Shown in pieces: positions 17,438-26,037 of a DNA stretch of 64,000 bases. Every line of letters begins with the position of its first letter. The first letter of the stretch is position 1. Origin of the DNA: Rhodopirellula sp. SM50 (GTDB lineage Bacteria; Planctomycetota; Planctomycetia; Pirellulales; Pirellulaceae). The translations under genes and the position numbers were made by a program. The DNA is taken from the NCBI RefSeq assembly GCF_002289565.1, contig NZ_NTFY01000085.1, positions 1 to 64,000 on the forward strand, read 5' to 3'. The notes beneath the pieces were generated by a model. It ran no database searches. It worked only from the letters and a program-made list of their open reading frames with translations, and had not been told where the DNA came from.

Positions 17438-17718
17438 CACTGGCAAATTCCGCGAGTGCGTGGAGGGATGACCAAGAGGGGCGGGTGGGAGGCAGGAGCA
17501 GAAATCGCCGGCAGTGAAGTCTTGGCGGATTTCGGCCAACGTCAAGTTTAACCTGTCCGAGCCCGTCACGCCAACCTTGCCGCTGGTCTGTCGGTTGCGG
17601 CCACGTGCGACGCCACCCCGCCACCCCAGCGGGACGCCTTAGCGACCGGCGCGTCATCAATCCACGCGCCACTGGCTCACGCCACGTGCTGGTGTGCCCC
17701 CGCGTCGGGACGCGTCAC
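17438..17718. other. Intergenic region upstream of the DUF1592-type gene
   Basis: No protein-like reading frame is recognised here. It should hold the promoter of the minus-strand DUF1592/DUF1552 operon. It is followed by a composite palindrome at 17719-17845, which separates it from the next plus-strand gene. Confidence 0.4.
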
Positions 17719-17845
17719 GGCCTGTCGATTTAATCCGATCACACGTGGGATCAGCCGTTTCGCGCAAGCGTACGGGCCTGTCGCACGAAGAAAACTCACC
17801 AAGGCCCGTAGGCTCGCGCCAAACGGCTGATTAAATCAACAGGCC
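17719..17845. repeat. Nested palindrome (GGCCTGTCGATTTAATC outside, ATCAGCCG...GGGCC inside)
   Basis: The outer arms GGCCTGTCGATTTAATC (17719-17735) and GATTAAATCAACAGGCC (ending 17845) pair with one mismatch. The inner arms ATCAGCCGTTTCGCGC and GCGCCAAACGGCTGAT pair inside, with GGGCCTGT / AAGGCCC next to the loop. The inner family recurs at 21070-21142, 37430-37510 and 46190-46265. Confidence 0.75.
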
Positions 17846-17942
17846 GGTCAGCGAGCGACATCCCGGCGGCGAGCCCGCTACAATGGCCGATTGGTCAGTG
17901 CAGACATCAACATGCAACACCTACCTGCAACGGGACGAAACG

Positions 17943-20918
17943 ATGGGACTCCGATCCGTGTCTCCGGCCATTCTGGCCACGATGATGTTCTGCGGCGTCA
18001 CGCCCCTTCTGGGCGGACAAGCCGACGACGATCTCAAGCGAATGGAGATCGACAACGGCATCGTCGCGCTCGTCGGATTGCCCGACGGCGGGGCCGACTA
18101 CTTGATCGACCTGTGCCAGGCCAGTGAACTGACGGTCTATTTCCAAACCCCTGACGCTCGCCAGGCCCAAACCGTCAGACGAGTTGCCGATGCGGCGGGT
18201 GTTTTGGGGACGCGTTTGTTCGTCGAAACGGGATCGGGTCGGTCCATTCATCTGGGCAACAACATCGCAGACCGCGTACTGGTCTTCGAATCGGCCGGCA
18301 ACGCACCATCACGGCAAGAACTCTTACGCGTCTTGCGTCCCAAAGGCGTGGCGTTTCTCGGCGACCAAACCTTCTCCAAACCGGTTCCCGAGGGCGTCGA
18401 CGATTGGTCTCATCCGTATCACGGCCCGGACAACAATCCGCAATCCGACGACCAATTGGTTCGTGGCAGCTTGCGAACCCAGTTCATCGGGTACCCGAAA
18501 TTCAGTCCCATGCCGGAACAGACGGTCGTCGCCGGCGGGCGGATCTACAAAGCGATGGGGCACATCGCCCACAAGGCCAACCAGAACGAAATGCTCAATA
18601 CGTTGTTGTGCATCAACGCCTACAACGGAACGATTCTGTGGCGACGTCCGCTTTCTCCCGGTTTCATGCTGCACCGCAACACGATGGTCGCGACCGACGA
18701 CGCACTATATCTGGGCGACCACGAAGCCTGCAAAATCATCGACGGTCGGACCGGAGAAACCATCGATGAAATCAAGGTGGGGACTGACATCAGTGACGGC
18801 CCGGTCTGGAAATGGATGGCGATGCGTCACGGAATCCTGTTCGCGATGGTCGGCAACCCCGAAGCCAAACTGGAAACCCAACGCGCCATTCGACGCGGGC
18901 TGGGGCATTGGCCTTGGGGCATGTGGGACGGCCACGACTACAACGACCCCCGCACCTCGTTCGGCTTCGGGCGAACGCTGGTCGCGATCGATTTGAAAAC
19001 CAAAGAACGACTGTGGCACTATCGGGATGACGAGTTCTTAGACGCCCGCGCGGTGTGCATGAACGAGAGTCAGATCTTTTGTTATTGCCCTGGCAAATTC
19101 CTGGCTTCGATCGATCGGTACACGGGAAAGTTGAACTGGAAGAACACGGACAAAGACTTATTGGATGCGATCGGCGACAATCAAAAGGCACAGCACTACA
19201 TCACCGGTTACGCCACGACGTGCTACATGAAGTGCAATGCGGACTACCTGTTCTTTGCCGGACCACAACGCGCTCGCATGGTCGTCGCCTCCGCTCACGA
19301 CGGCAAACTTGCCTGGACGCACCCGACGGGCAATCTGCAATTGGTGCTTCGTGACGACGGCGTTTGGGCGGCCGGTCCGCAAAAGTCCGAGAACGGAATG
19401 AAGTTTGACTACGCAACGGGCGACGTGCTGGCGACGTTTCCCGCCCGCCGCGCCTGCACGCGAGCGACCGGTTGCGCCGACAGCATCTTCTACCGTGCCA
19501 ACGGCGGCACCGTTCGAGTGCTGACGGAGTCCAACACGGCCCAGCACATCGACCCGATGCGTCCGCCGTGTCAGGATGGCGTTCTCATCGCGGGCGGACA
19601 TCTGTACTGGGGGCCTTGGATGTGTGGTTGCCAATTGTCGCTCTACGGAAACATCGGCCTGCGCCCCGGCGACGATGCGGCCGACGAAACGGACGACTCG
19701 AACGAACCCCGCTTGGTCCGCGGCGACATGCAGGCGGCGGTCGAATCGCTGGACACCCATCCCGGGGACTGGACCACCTACCGCGGCAACAATGCTCGCA
19801 CGGACGCTTCACCGGTGGCGATCCCCGAGGATGTCCGACAACGGTGGGCGGTCCAAGTTTGTCGCGATGCGTTGCCGACCGCGCCGGTGACCGCCGGCGA
19901 CATGGTGTTCATCGCCGATCGCACCGGTGCCGTCCAAGCGATCGACGGGGATGGAAAGTCGGTCTGGAAAACCTACACCGCCGGACCGGTCTATTACCCG
20001 CCGGCGGTCGCCCACGATCGCGTTTACGTGGGGTCAGCCGACGGTCGGGTCTACGCCTTCGCGGCCCGGGACGGACGGTTCCTGTGGTCGTACCGAGTCG
20101 GTCCGAAAGACTACTGGATTTCCGTCTATGATCGTCTGGTTTCCGCATGGCCCGTCGCGGGCGGGGTGGTGGTCGACGGCGACACGGTCTACGCGGCCGC
20201 GGGGATCACGCACTACGACGGCACCCACGTCGTCGCACTCGATGCGCTGACGGGATCGCTGAAGGTTTCCAACACGACGTCGGGAACGTTGGAACGTGAA
20301 GTCAACAACGGCATCAGCCTGCAGGGCAACCTGACGATCGTCGACGGCGAACTGCGATTTCTTGCCGGCGGCGTTTACGAGACGGCACGCTATGACCTGA
20401 AAACTCTGGAGTGCCTCAACACGCCACGGGCTCAAGTCAATTCGCAATTCCGGACGGCGTTCTACCCGTATTATCCGGCTTATGGAAAATACGTCTCGTT
20501 GGATTATCAGTGCAGCGACGGCTGCCAGCTTAGCCACGACGCCAGTTACGAAGGCAGCCAATTCGTCAACTTGGCTCGCCAACAACCGTTGGCACCGGGG
20601 ACTCCCAAACCCTACAAAGAAGCCGCGCGGTGGGTCCGTCGCGGGGGGGAAGCCCCCAAAGCGATCTGGCAAGACAAGGGCAATCGACGGTTTACCAGCT
20701 TCGCCGTCACCGACGAAACGTTGTTGGCGACGGGCCATCCCGATGGGAACGAAGCCGAATCGTTCCTGGTTTCGATCAACACCGGCGACGGCAGCGACAA
20801 CTGGATCAAACCGCTGCCCGCACTGGCCGTCAAAGGCGGCGTGTCGATCGATCACGCGGGACGGATCACCGTGGCATTGGAAAATGGCCAGTTGCTCCGT
20901 TTCGCGCCAAAAGAATGA
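17943..20918 (+). CDS. Exported PQQ-like beta-propeller with methyltransferase-like N-terminus
   Basis: A 991-residue protein. After a signal peptide (ILATMMFCGVTPLLGGQA) residues about 40-165 look like a degenerate Rossmann methyltransferase: LIDLCQASELTVYFQTPD, RRVADAAGVLGTRLFVETG, IADRVLVFE and LLRVLRPKGVAFLG. The rest is two sets of PQQ-like blades (INAYNGTILWRRPL, DRYTGKLNWKN, AIDGDGKSVWKT, AFAARDGRFLWSYR). The classical SAM glycine motif is missing, so catalysis by the N-terminal part is unlikely. The role is unknown; a surface binding scaffold is plausible. The ATG at 17943 precedes the signal peptide directly. Confidence 0.82.
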   Translation: MGLRSVSPAILATMMFCGVTPLLGGQADDDLKRMEIDNGIVALVGLPDGGADYLIDLCQASELTVYFQTPDARQAQTVRRVADAAGVLGTRLFVETGSGRSIHLGNNIADRVLVFESAGNAPSRQELLRVLRPKGVAFLGDQTFSKPVPEGVDDWSHPYHGPDNNPQSDDQLVRGSLRTQFIGYPKFSPMPEQTVVAGGRIYKAMGHIAHKANQNEMLNTLLCINAYNGTILWRRPLSPGFMLHRNTMVATDDALYLGDHEACKIIDGRTGETIDEIKVGTDISDGPVWKWMAMRHGILFAMVGNPEAKLETQRAIRRGLGHWPWGMWDGHDYNDPRTSFGFGRTLVAIDLKTKERLWHYRDDEFLDARAVCMNESQIFCYCPGKFLASIDRYTGKLNWKNTDKDLLDAIGDNQKAQHYITGYATTCYMKCNADYLFFAGPQRARMVVASAHDGKLAWTHPTGNLQLVLRDDGVWAAGPQKSENGMKFDYATGDVLATFPARRACTRATGCADSIFYRANGGTVRVLTESNTAQHIDPMRPPCQDGVLIAGGHLYWGPWMCGCQLSLYGNIGLRPGDDAADETDDSNEPRLVRGDMQAAVESLDTHPGDWTTYRGNNARTDASPVAIPEDVRQRWAVQVCRDALPTAPVTAGDMVFIADRTGAVQAIDGDGKSVWKTYTAGPVYYPPAVAHDRVYVGSADGRVYAFAARDGRFLWSYRVGPKDYWISVYDRLVSAWPVAGGVVVDGDTVYAAAGITHYDGTHVVALDALTGSLKVSNTTSGTLEREVNNGISLQGNLTIVDGELRFLAGGVYETARYDLKTLECLNTPRAQVNSQFRTAFYPYYPAYGKYVSLDYQCSDGCQLSHDASYEGSQFVNLARQQPLAPGTPKPYKEAARWVRRGGEAPKAIWQDKGNRRFTSFAVTDETLLATGHPDGNEAESFLVSINTGDGSDNWIKPLPALAVKGGVSIDHAGRITVALENGQLLRFAPKE

Positions 20919-20942
20919 GGAGCAATGATCCTCTCCACGCTT

Positions 20943-20965
20943 GTTCCCGGGCTCTGCCTGGGAAC
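20943..20965. repeat. GTTCCCGGGC...GCCTGGGAAC palindrome
   Basis: Same family as the palindrome at 3313-3335, with one arm mismatch. It lies 24 bp after the stop of the propeller gene and may serve as its 3' hairpin. The interval 20919-21462 contains no gene, only this and two further palindromes. Confidence 0.65.
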
Positions 20966-21069
20966 CCACTTTTTCGGCGGCTCCGCCTGGGCTGCGCGGA
21001 ATCTCTCCGTTGAAACGTGCATTCATGCGCAGAATTTTGGCGGTTTCAATTCCCTTGGGGCTTCGTGGG

Positions 21070-21142
21070 ATCAGCCGTTTGGCGCCAGCCTACGGGCCCT
21101 CCGTTGTTGGCGGGGCCCGAACGCTTGCGCGAATCGGCTGAT
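21070..21142. repeat. ATCAGCCG...GGGCCC palindrome
   Basis: Arms ATCAGCCGTTTGGCGCCAGC (from 21070) and GCGCGAATCGGCTGAT (to 21142) flank GGGCCC copies on both sides of a short loop. This is the inner element found nested in the composites at 17719, 37395 and 46160, here standing alone. Confidence 0.7.
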
Positions 21143-21305
21143 GTCGATCGTGTTTTTGATGCCCAACCGCTCCATGCTCATCGATCGGTCCATCGCAGAA
21201 TCGATTCGGCAGAAATTTAGCGATACCGCGAGACGGCGATGTTGCGCAGCCCAGGCTCCGCCTGGCGATCGTCAACCGTGGGTGGCGGAGCCACGCAGAC
21301 ATCGC

Positions 21306-21328
21306 GTTCCAAGGCGGAGCCTTGGAAC
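21306..21328. repeat. GTTCCAAGGC palindrome
   Basis: Perfect 10-bp arms GTTCCAAGGC / GCCTTGGAAC with a 3-nt loop, preceded by related GGCTCCGCC half arms from about 21249. It is a variant of the GTTCCC family at 3313 and 20943. Confidence 0.6.
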
Positions 21329-21462
21329 GAGGGGTGACAGCCGTTTAGGAAAATCCTGAAAATCCATTAAGGGGTCGCGTTGCCCTTTCCGCACGACCCT
21401 GGTGACGGAATGATTTTTCGCGGCAGTTTGCCGTTTCAATGACTCTCATTCGGACACCGCTC

Positions 21463-24400
21463 ATGGGTTCCAATCAGCAATACACCTTTCGCCCCGTCGG
21501 CGAATCCTTGGAACAGCGGCGTTTGCTCGCGACCTTACCAGCGATCGAAATGCCCTCGGAAGTTGCCGGCGACGTGGCCGTCACCCAGGTCAGCGAATCG
21601 ACAGTCTCCACACAATCCCTTGCGGCGGCCGCGGCGACGGGGATCGTGGCTCGGCATCGCATGACGTCGACGCAGTACAACGCCGAAGTCGCACGCCTGC
21701 AGGACCTCGGTTATCGCCCCTTCCAGGTCTCCGGGTATGAAATTGCCGGCCAAGACTACTACGCGGCGATCTGGAAGCCCACCGGCAGCACCACCTGGCA
21801 AGCGCGTCACGGCATGACGTCGTCTCAGTATCAACAAGAATTCACGACGCTGCTCGGCCAAGGCTATCGACTGTCCCACGTCAACGGTTACACGATCGGC
21901 GGGATCGATCGCTATGCGGCGATCTGGGAGAAAGTCTCCGGCCCCGGTTTTTACGCACGTCACCGGATGACCGGGTCACAACTGCAAAACTTTAACAACG
22001 ATTACACCAGCCAGGGCTATCGAATCACAAAGCTCAGCGGCTACGCAATCGGAAGCCAAAGCTACTACGCCGCGATTTGGCAGAAACAATCGGGTCCGAC
22101 CTACGTGTGGCGCTATGGTTTGACGTCCGCTGAATTTCAAGAACAATCCGGCCAGTTCGCCGCATCAGGCTATGACGTCGTTGATGTCAGTGGCTACAGC
22201 GTCGGAGGCGTCGATTACTACGCGGGCATCTGGGAACAGCAATCGGCAACCAGCGGCGTGCTCCGCCACGCCTTGAGTTCATCACAGTATCAATCCGAAT
22301 TTGACGCGTTGTTGGCGCAAGGCTACGAACTCAACCGAGTGGATGGCTACACGGTCGGCGGCATCGACCGCTACGTGGCCAGTTGGACCAAGCCCGCCCA
22401 AGCGTTCACGGAGTTGCCGATTTCCGGCGCGATGCTTCCGCAACTCTCGGCGCTGACGGACACAGTCGAACAATTCATGGTCGAGCGTCAGATTCCGGCT
22501 GGCTCGATCGCGATCAGCAAAGACGGCCAATTGCTCGGTGAGATCGGCTTGGGTTGGAGCGATCACGATCAAAGCGACGCGATCGATCCGGATGCGATGT
22601 TTCGATTGGCAAGCGTGACCAAGCCGATGACCGATGCGGTGGTCACCAAATTGATCGCCGAAGGCGTGCTCAGTTTAGACGATCAAGTCTTTTGCACCGC
22701 GGGGGCGAGCGATGACTGTCTACTCGACATCACGCCATGGGGCACGCCCGATGCTCGACTCTCCCAAATTAATGTGGGGCATCTGCTCGAGCATCGCGGG
22801 GGCTGGGACCGCGATCTTTCGGGCGACCCGGTGTTCAACCAGATCGCAATCGCCGATGCCCTGGGGATCAATTCGCCGCCTGATCAGTACCAGATCGCCC
22901 AGTACGTGCTCGGGCAACCGTTGGATTTTGATCCCGGCACACGGTACGCCTACTCCAACTTCGGCTACATGATCCTGGGACTGATTGTTGAACAACAAAC
23001 GGGACGCGACTTCACGGAGTATTTGCAGAACGAGATCTTTCGGCCGATCGGAGTCGCGAACACGGAGATTGAATTGGGGCGTAGTCTGCCGGATGACCGC
23101 AACCCTCGCGAGCCGAACTATCACCATCCGTCACTGGGAACCAGCGTGTTTGACACGTCGCAGCTCGTTGCCTTTCCCGACGGAGCGTTTCATCTCGAAT
23201 CGATGGAATCCTTTGGTGGCCAGATCGCCTCGGCGCGGGCGGTCACAAGTTTTCTGGATCGATACTGGATCAGCGGAGACCGACGCAGCGGTGGAAACGC
23301 AAACTACACGTTCTATGGTTCATTGCCCGGCACCGTGACGATGGCGCGGCAACGAACCGACGGATTCAACGTCGTCGTCTTGCTGAACCAACGAACCGAT
23401 GCCGCGGGAAACACCTATGACGTCAACGTCTTGAAAAGCCGAGTCGATGCGGTGCTGGACACGGTGAACGTCTCGATCACGACTCAGGACACGATCGGAC
23501 TGTACCAAGGCGACACGTCGTTGTTTCACCTGAAAGAAACGTTCGGCGCGGGGCCGTCGGATCAGTACTTCGCGTTCGGTCCGAGCGGAAACGCCGGCTG
23601 GACGCCGCTGGTCGGCGACTGGAATGGCGACGGAACCGACACCATCGGACTGTACCAAGGCGATGCTTCGCTGTTCCATTTGAAAGATTCGTTTTCACCT
23701 GGTGCTGCCGACCACTACTTCGCCTTCGGTCCCGGAGGTGCGGGGTGGATTCCGCTGGCCGGAGACTGGAACGGCGACGGCATCGATACCATCGGGCTCT
23801 ACCAGCCCGAGCTGTCGCTCTTCCACCTTAAAGATTCGACCACACCGGGAGCATCCGACCATTACTTCGCCTTCGGCCCCAGCGGAAATGCGGGTTGGAC
23901 ACCCGTGGTCGGCGACTGGGACGGTGATGGCAAAGACACCATCGGGCTCTACCAACCGGATGCGTCGCTGTTTCATCTCAAGAATTCGTTCACCGCCGGA
24001 GCATCGGATCAGTACTTCGCCTTCGGACCGGGTGGAAACGCTGGCTGGACTCCGATGGCGGGAGACTGGGACGGTGACGGCGCCGACACGATTGGACTGT
24101 TCCAACCCGACGCGTCGCTGTTTCACCTCAAAGATTCGTTCGCCCCCGGTGCCTCGGACCACTACTTTGCATTCGGTCCCAGCGGAAACGCCGGCTGGAT
24201 TCCGCTGGCCGGAGATTGGAACGGGCCGACCATCTCTGCCAGCTCAGCGGCTGCAGCGGCGGCGAATTTCGTTTCGGCGGCTTCGATGCCGGTGGCGAAG
24301 CCATCGCCGACCGCCTCGGCCGATCCGATCGAAGAGATTGCCGCTGCTGAAGTGGTCAAGATCATTGGTGAGACTGAAACCGATGTCGCGTTGACACAGT

Positions 24401-24558
24401 TGCAGGATTCGAATCGAACGAATCGGCCAACCAGTGGAAAGTCGCTCCGCGAGGAAACACCCGGTTTGCTCGACTTGGTCTGGCAAACAGGGATCGAGTT
24501 GGAAGAGAAGGACGCCGCGATGTCGGTGCTGTTTTCGACCCAATCGTCTCTCAAGTGA
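21463..24558 (+). CDS. Large surface serine hydrolase: BTRD1-type repeats, beta-lactamase-like domain, VCBS-like repeats
   Basis: A protein of about 1031 residues. The N-terminus FRPVGESLEQRRLLA matches the planctomycete LExRxLL surface-protein leader. Five repeats of about 49 residues follow (residues 60-305), each of the form RHxMTSxQY...GYxxxxVxGYxxGGxxxYAAIW, as in bacterial tandem repeat domain 1. A class C beta-lactamase/DD-peptidase fold comes next, with the SxxK motif ASVTKPM, the Tyr motif YAYSNFGY and the phrase HLLEHRGGW. Then five VCBS/FG-GAP-like repeats (GDWNGDGTDTIGLY) bind calcium by analogy, and a unique tail ends the protein. It is probably secreted or cell-surface bound. 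The substrate is unknown. A second in-frame ATG at 21439 is possible. Confidence 0.85.
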   Translation: MGSNQQYTFRPVGESLEQRRLLATLPAIEMPSEVAGDVAVTQVSESTVSTQSLAAAAATGIVARHRMTSTQYNAEVARLQDLGYRPFQVSGYEIAGQDYYAAIWKPTGSTTWQARHGMTSSQYQQEFTTLLGQGYRLSHVNGYTIGGIDRYAAIWEKVSGPGFYARHRMTGSQLQNFNNDYTSQGYRITKLSGYAIGSQSYYAAIWQKQSGPTYVWRYGLTSAEFQEQSGQFAASGYDVVDVSGYSVGGVDYYAGIWEQQSATSGVLRHALSSSQYQSEFDALLAQGYELNRVDGYTVGGIDRYVASWTKPAQAFTELPISGAMLPQLSALTDTVEQFMVERQIPAGSIAISKDGQLLGEIGLGWSDHDQSDAIDPDAMFRLASVTKPMTDAVVTKLIAEGVLSLDDQVFCTAGASDDCLLDITPWGTPDARLSQINVGHLLEHRGGWDRDLSGDPVFNQIAIADALGINSPPDQYQIAQYVLGQPLDFDPGTRYAYSNFGYMILGLIVEQQTGRDFTEYLQNEIFRPIGVANTEIELGRSLPDDRNPREPNYHHPSLGTSVFDTSQLVAFPDGAFHLESMESFGGQIASARAVTSFLDRYWISGDRRSGGNANYTFYGSLPGTVTMARQRTDGFNVVVLLNQRTDAAGNTYDVNVLKSRVDAVLDTVNVSITTQDTIGLYQGDTSLFHLKETFGAGPSDQYFAFGPSGNAGWTPLVGDWNGDGTDTIGLYQGDASLFHLKDSFSPGAADHYFAFGPGGAGWIPLAGDWNGDGIDTIGLYQPELSLFHLKDSTTPGASDHYFAFGPSGNAGWTPVVGDWDGDGKDTIGLYQPDASLFHLKNSFTAGASDQYFAFGPGGNAGWTPMAGDWDGDGADTIGLFQPDASLFHLKDSFAPGASDHYFAFGPSGNAGWIPLAGDWNGPTISASSAAAAAANFVSAASMPVAKPSPTASADPIEEIAAAEVVKIIGETETDVALTQLQDSNRTNRPTSGKSLREETPGLLDLVWQTGIELEEKDAAMSVLFSTQSSLK
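23488..24231 (+). repeat. Five tandem 147-150 bp coding repeats
   Basis: Repeat units begin at about 23488, 23638, 23785, 23935 and 24085, each coding for about 50 residues starting DTIGLYQ or DTIGLFQ and ending near GDWNGDG. The third interval is 147 bp because one residue is lost in copy 2. High nucleotide similarity suggests recent duplication or gene conversion. Confidence 0.8.
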
Positions 24559-24616
24559 TTCGAGCAGTAGCAGAGCAGGCTGGGCCGTCTATCGGTCAAT
24601 GACATGAATCACCCCG

Positions 24617-24645
24617 GTAGGCAACGCTGTGAAGCATGACCTACT
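24617..24645. repeat. GGTAGGCAACGCTGTGAAGC palindrome overlapping a stop codon
   Basis: GGTAGGCAACGC and the partner ending GACCTAC pair around TGTGAAGCAT. The end, read on the minus strand, is GTAGGTCATGC, whose TAG is the stop of the VCBS gene (24641-24643). The core AGGCAACGCTGTGAAGCAT is the outer arm of the composite at 50831-50970. Confidence 0.7.
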
Positions 24646-25873
24646 GGTCCGTCTGTAGAAACACAAACGTTCCCAGCTTGGACGCGGTGGCGACGTCGAC
24701 GCGTCCGTCTTGGTTCAAATCGGTGGCCAAAATCTGAACACCGACGCCGGACGCGTCGTCGATTGGGTGCGGCACGTACCGGACCATGCCGCCGGGTTCA
24801 CGTTGCAGTTCAAACCAATAGACCACCGGCGGCGCACCGGGATCGATGTCTCCGTCGGGACCGTGCGCCCAACGTCGCTTTCCGGTGATCAGATCCGGCA
24901 ATCCATCGCCGTTGATGTCGGCTGCTGCCAACGCATGAGGCTGCGTGAACGCCACGCCATACCGGTCGATTGCCGAACGATCGCCCATGATCAGGTGTTC
25001 GTGAAACGTCGTGTCCGGTTTGGTCCCCGATTGTTCGTACCACGCCAATCCCCAGCCGTGCGCATCGACGGCGGACAACACGTCTTGATCTCCGTCGCCG
25101 TCGACATCGTGCGCAAACATCTGCGCCCCGCCACGGCCCATTGAAAACAGACCGCGATGAAACTTCCACGGGGACGTCCGCGACGCATCGCGGGGCTGTT
25201 CATACCATCCGTCGTTCAACAACAGATCCAGCTTGCCATCGTTGTTGACGTCCCCGACGCCTTGCCCGTGATAAAACTGAGGCCAGTCTTCGGGTTCGCC
25301 GATCGGAATGAATCGCCACGGCTCGGTCGGATGCGATGGATCGGGTTGAATCGAGCCCCAACATCCATCCCAGTGGCAGATCACCTGGGGGACACCGTCG
25401 CCATCCAGATCAACGAGCGTGGGCGATTCACCTTTGACGCGATGAAACGCCACGTGCTTGTTCCAGGGGGCATTCGATTTGCCTGGATTCTCGTACCAGA
25501 TCGCTTCGTGTTTGTGGACGCGTCCGAGGACCAGGATGTCTTGACGACCGTCGCCGGAAAAATCGGCAACGAAGCTGAACATGCTGTTGCTGGGACTTTC
25601 CGCGGGCGGCAAAGCGATCGGTTCATAAAACGCGTGAGCGACCTGAAAGTCGGGACCTTCATACCAAAACGGTCCGGCGACCACGTCCAGATCTCCATCG
25701 CCGTCGATGTCACCGGACGAAACGCCGTCGCAGTAGTACAGGTCGCTCAAGACCAGTCGCTCGAATCGGATCGCATCGCCGGACGAGCGTTGCGACGGAT
25801 CCGGCGGCTGTTGCGCTGCGACAATCGCTATCGAGAAAACCAACCAACAAAGGAGGGTCAGTGCACGCGTCAT
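24641..25873 (-). CDS. Exported VCBS/FG-GAP repeat protein
   Basis: A 410-residue protein with a signal peptide (RALTLLCWLVFSIAIVAAQ). The body is a seven-bladed integrin-like propeller built from repeats with DxDGDG calcium loops: GVSSGDIDGDGDLDVVAG, VADFSGDGRQDILVLG, LVDLDGDGVPQVICHW, VGDVNNDGKLDLLLND, AHDVDGDGDQDVLSA, AADINGDGLPDLITG and TDLNQDGRVDVATAS. Similar proteins are frequent in planctomycetes and bind ligands or polysaccharide; no catalytic site is seen. Its TAG stop lies in a palindromic repeat. The ATG at 25873 is preferred over one at 25903 because it directly precedes the signal peptide. Confidence 0.85.
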   Translation of the reverse strand: MTRALTLLCWLVFSIAIVAAQQPPDPSQRSSGDAIRFERLVLSDLYYCDGVSSGDIDGDGDLDVVAGPFWYEGPDFQVAHAFYEPIALPPAESPSNSMFSFVADFSGDGRQDILVLGRVHKHEAIWYENPGKSNAPWNKHVAFHRVKGESPTLVDLDGDGVPQVICHWDGCWGSIQPDPSHPTEPWRFIPIGEPEDWPQFYHGQGVGDVNNDGKLDLLLNDGWYEQPRDASRTSPWKFHRGLFSMGRGGAQMFAHDVDGDGDQDVLSAVDAHGWGLAWYEQSGTKPDTTFHEHLIMGDRSAIDRYGVAFTQPHALAAADINGDGLPDLITGKRRWAHGPDGDIDPGAPPVVYWFELQREPGGMVRYVPHPIDDASGVGVQILATDLNQDGRVDVATASKLGTFVFLQTDQ

Positions 25874-26037
25874 CTCAAAGCCTGGCATAAAGAAGCGGGT
25901 CAAAGCGGCCCATCATACACGGCGGATTTGACACGCGGGGATCGAAGTCAATTGCGGCGACTGTTCGTTATCTCGATGTGGGATTATCGTGGTCAGCCTC
26001 TCACCTTGATTCACCTTCGCTCCCCTCCAGACCGTTC

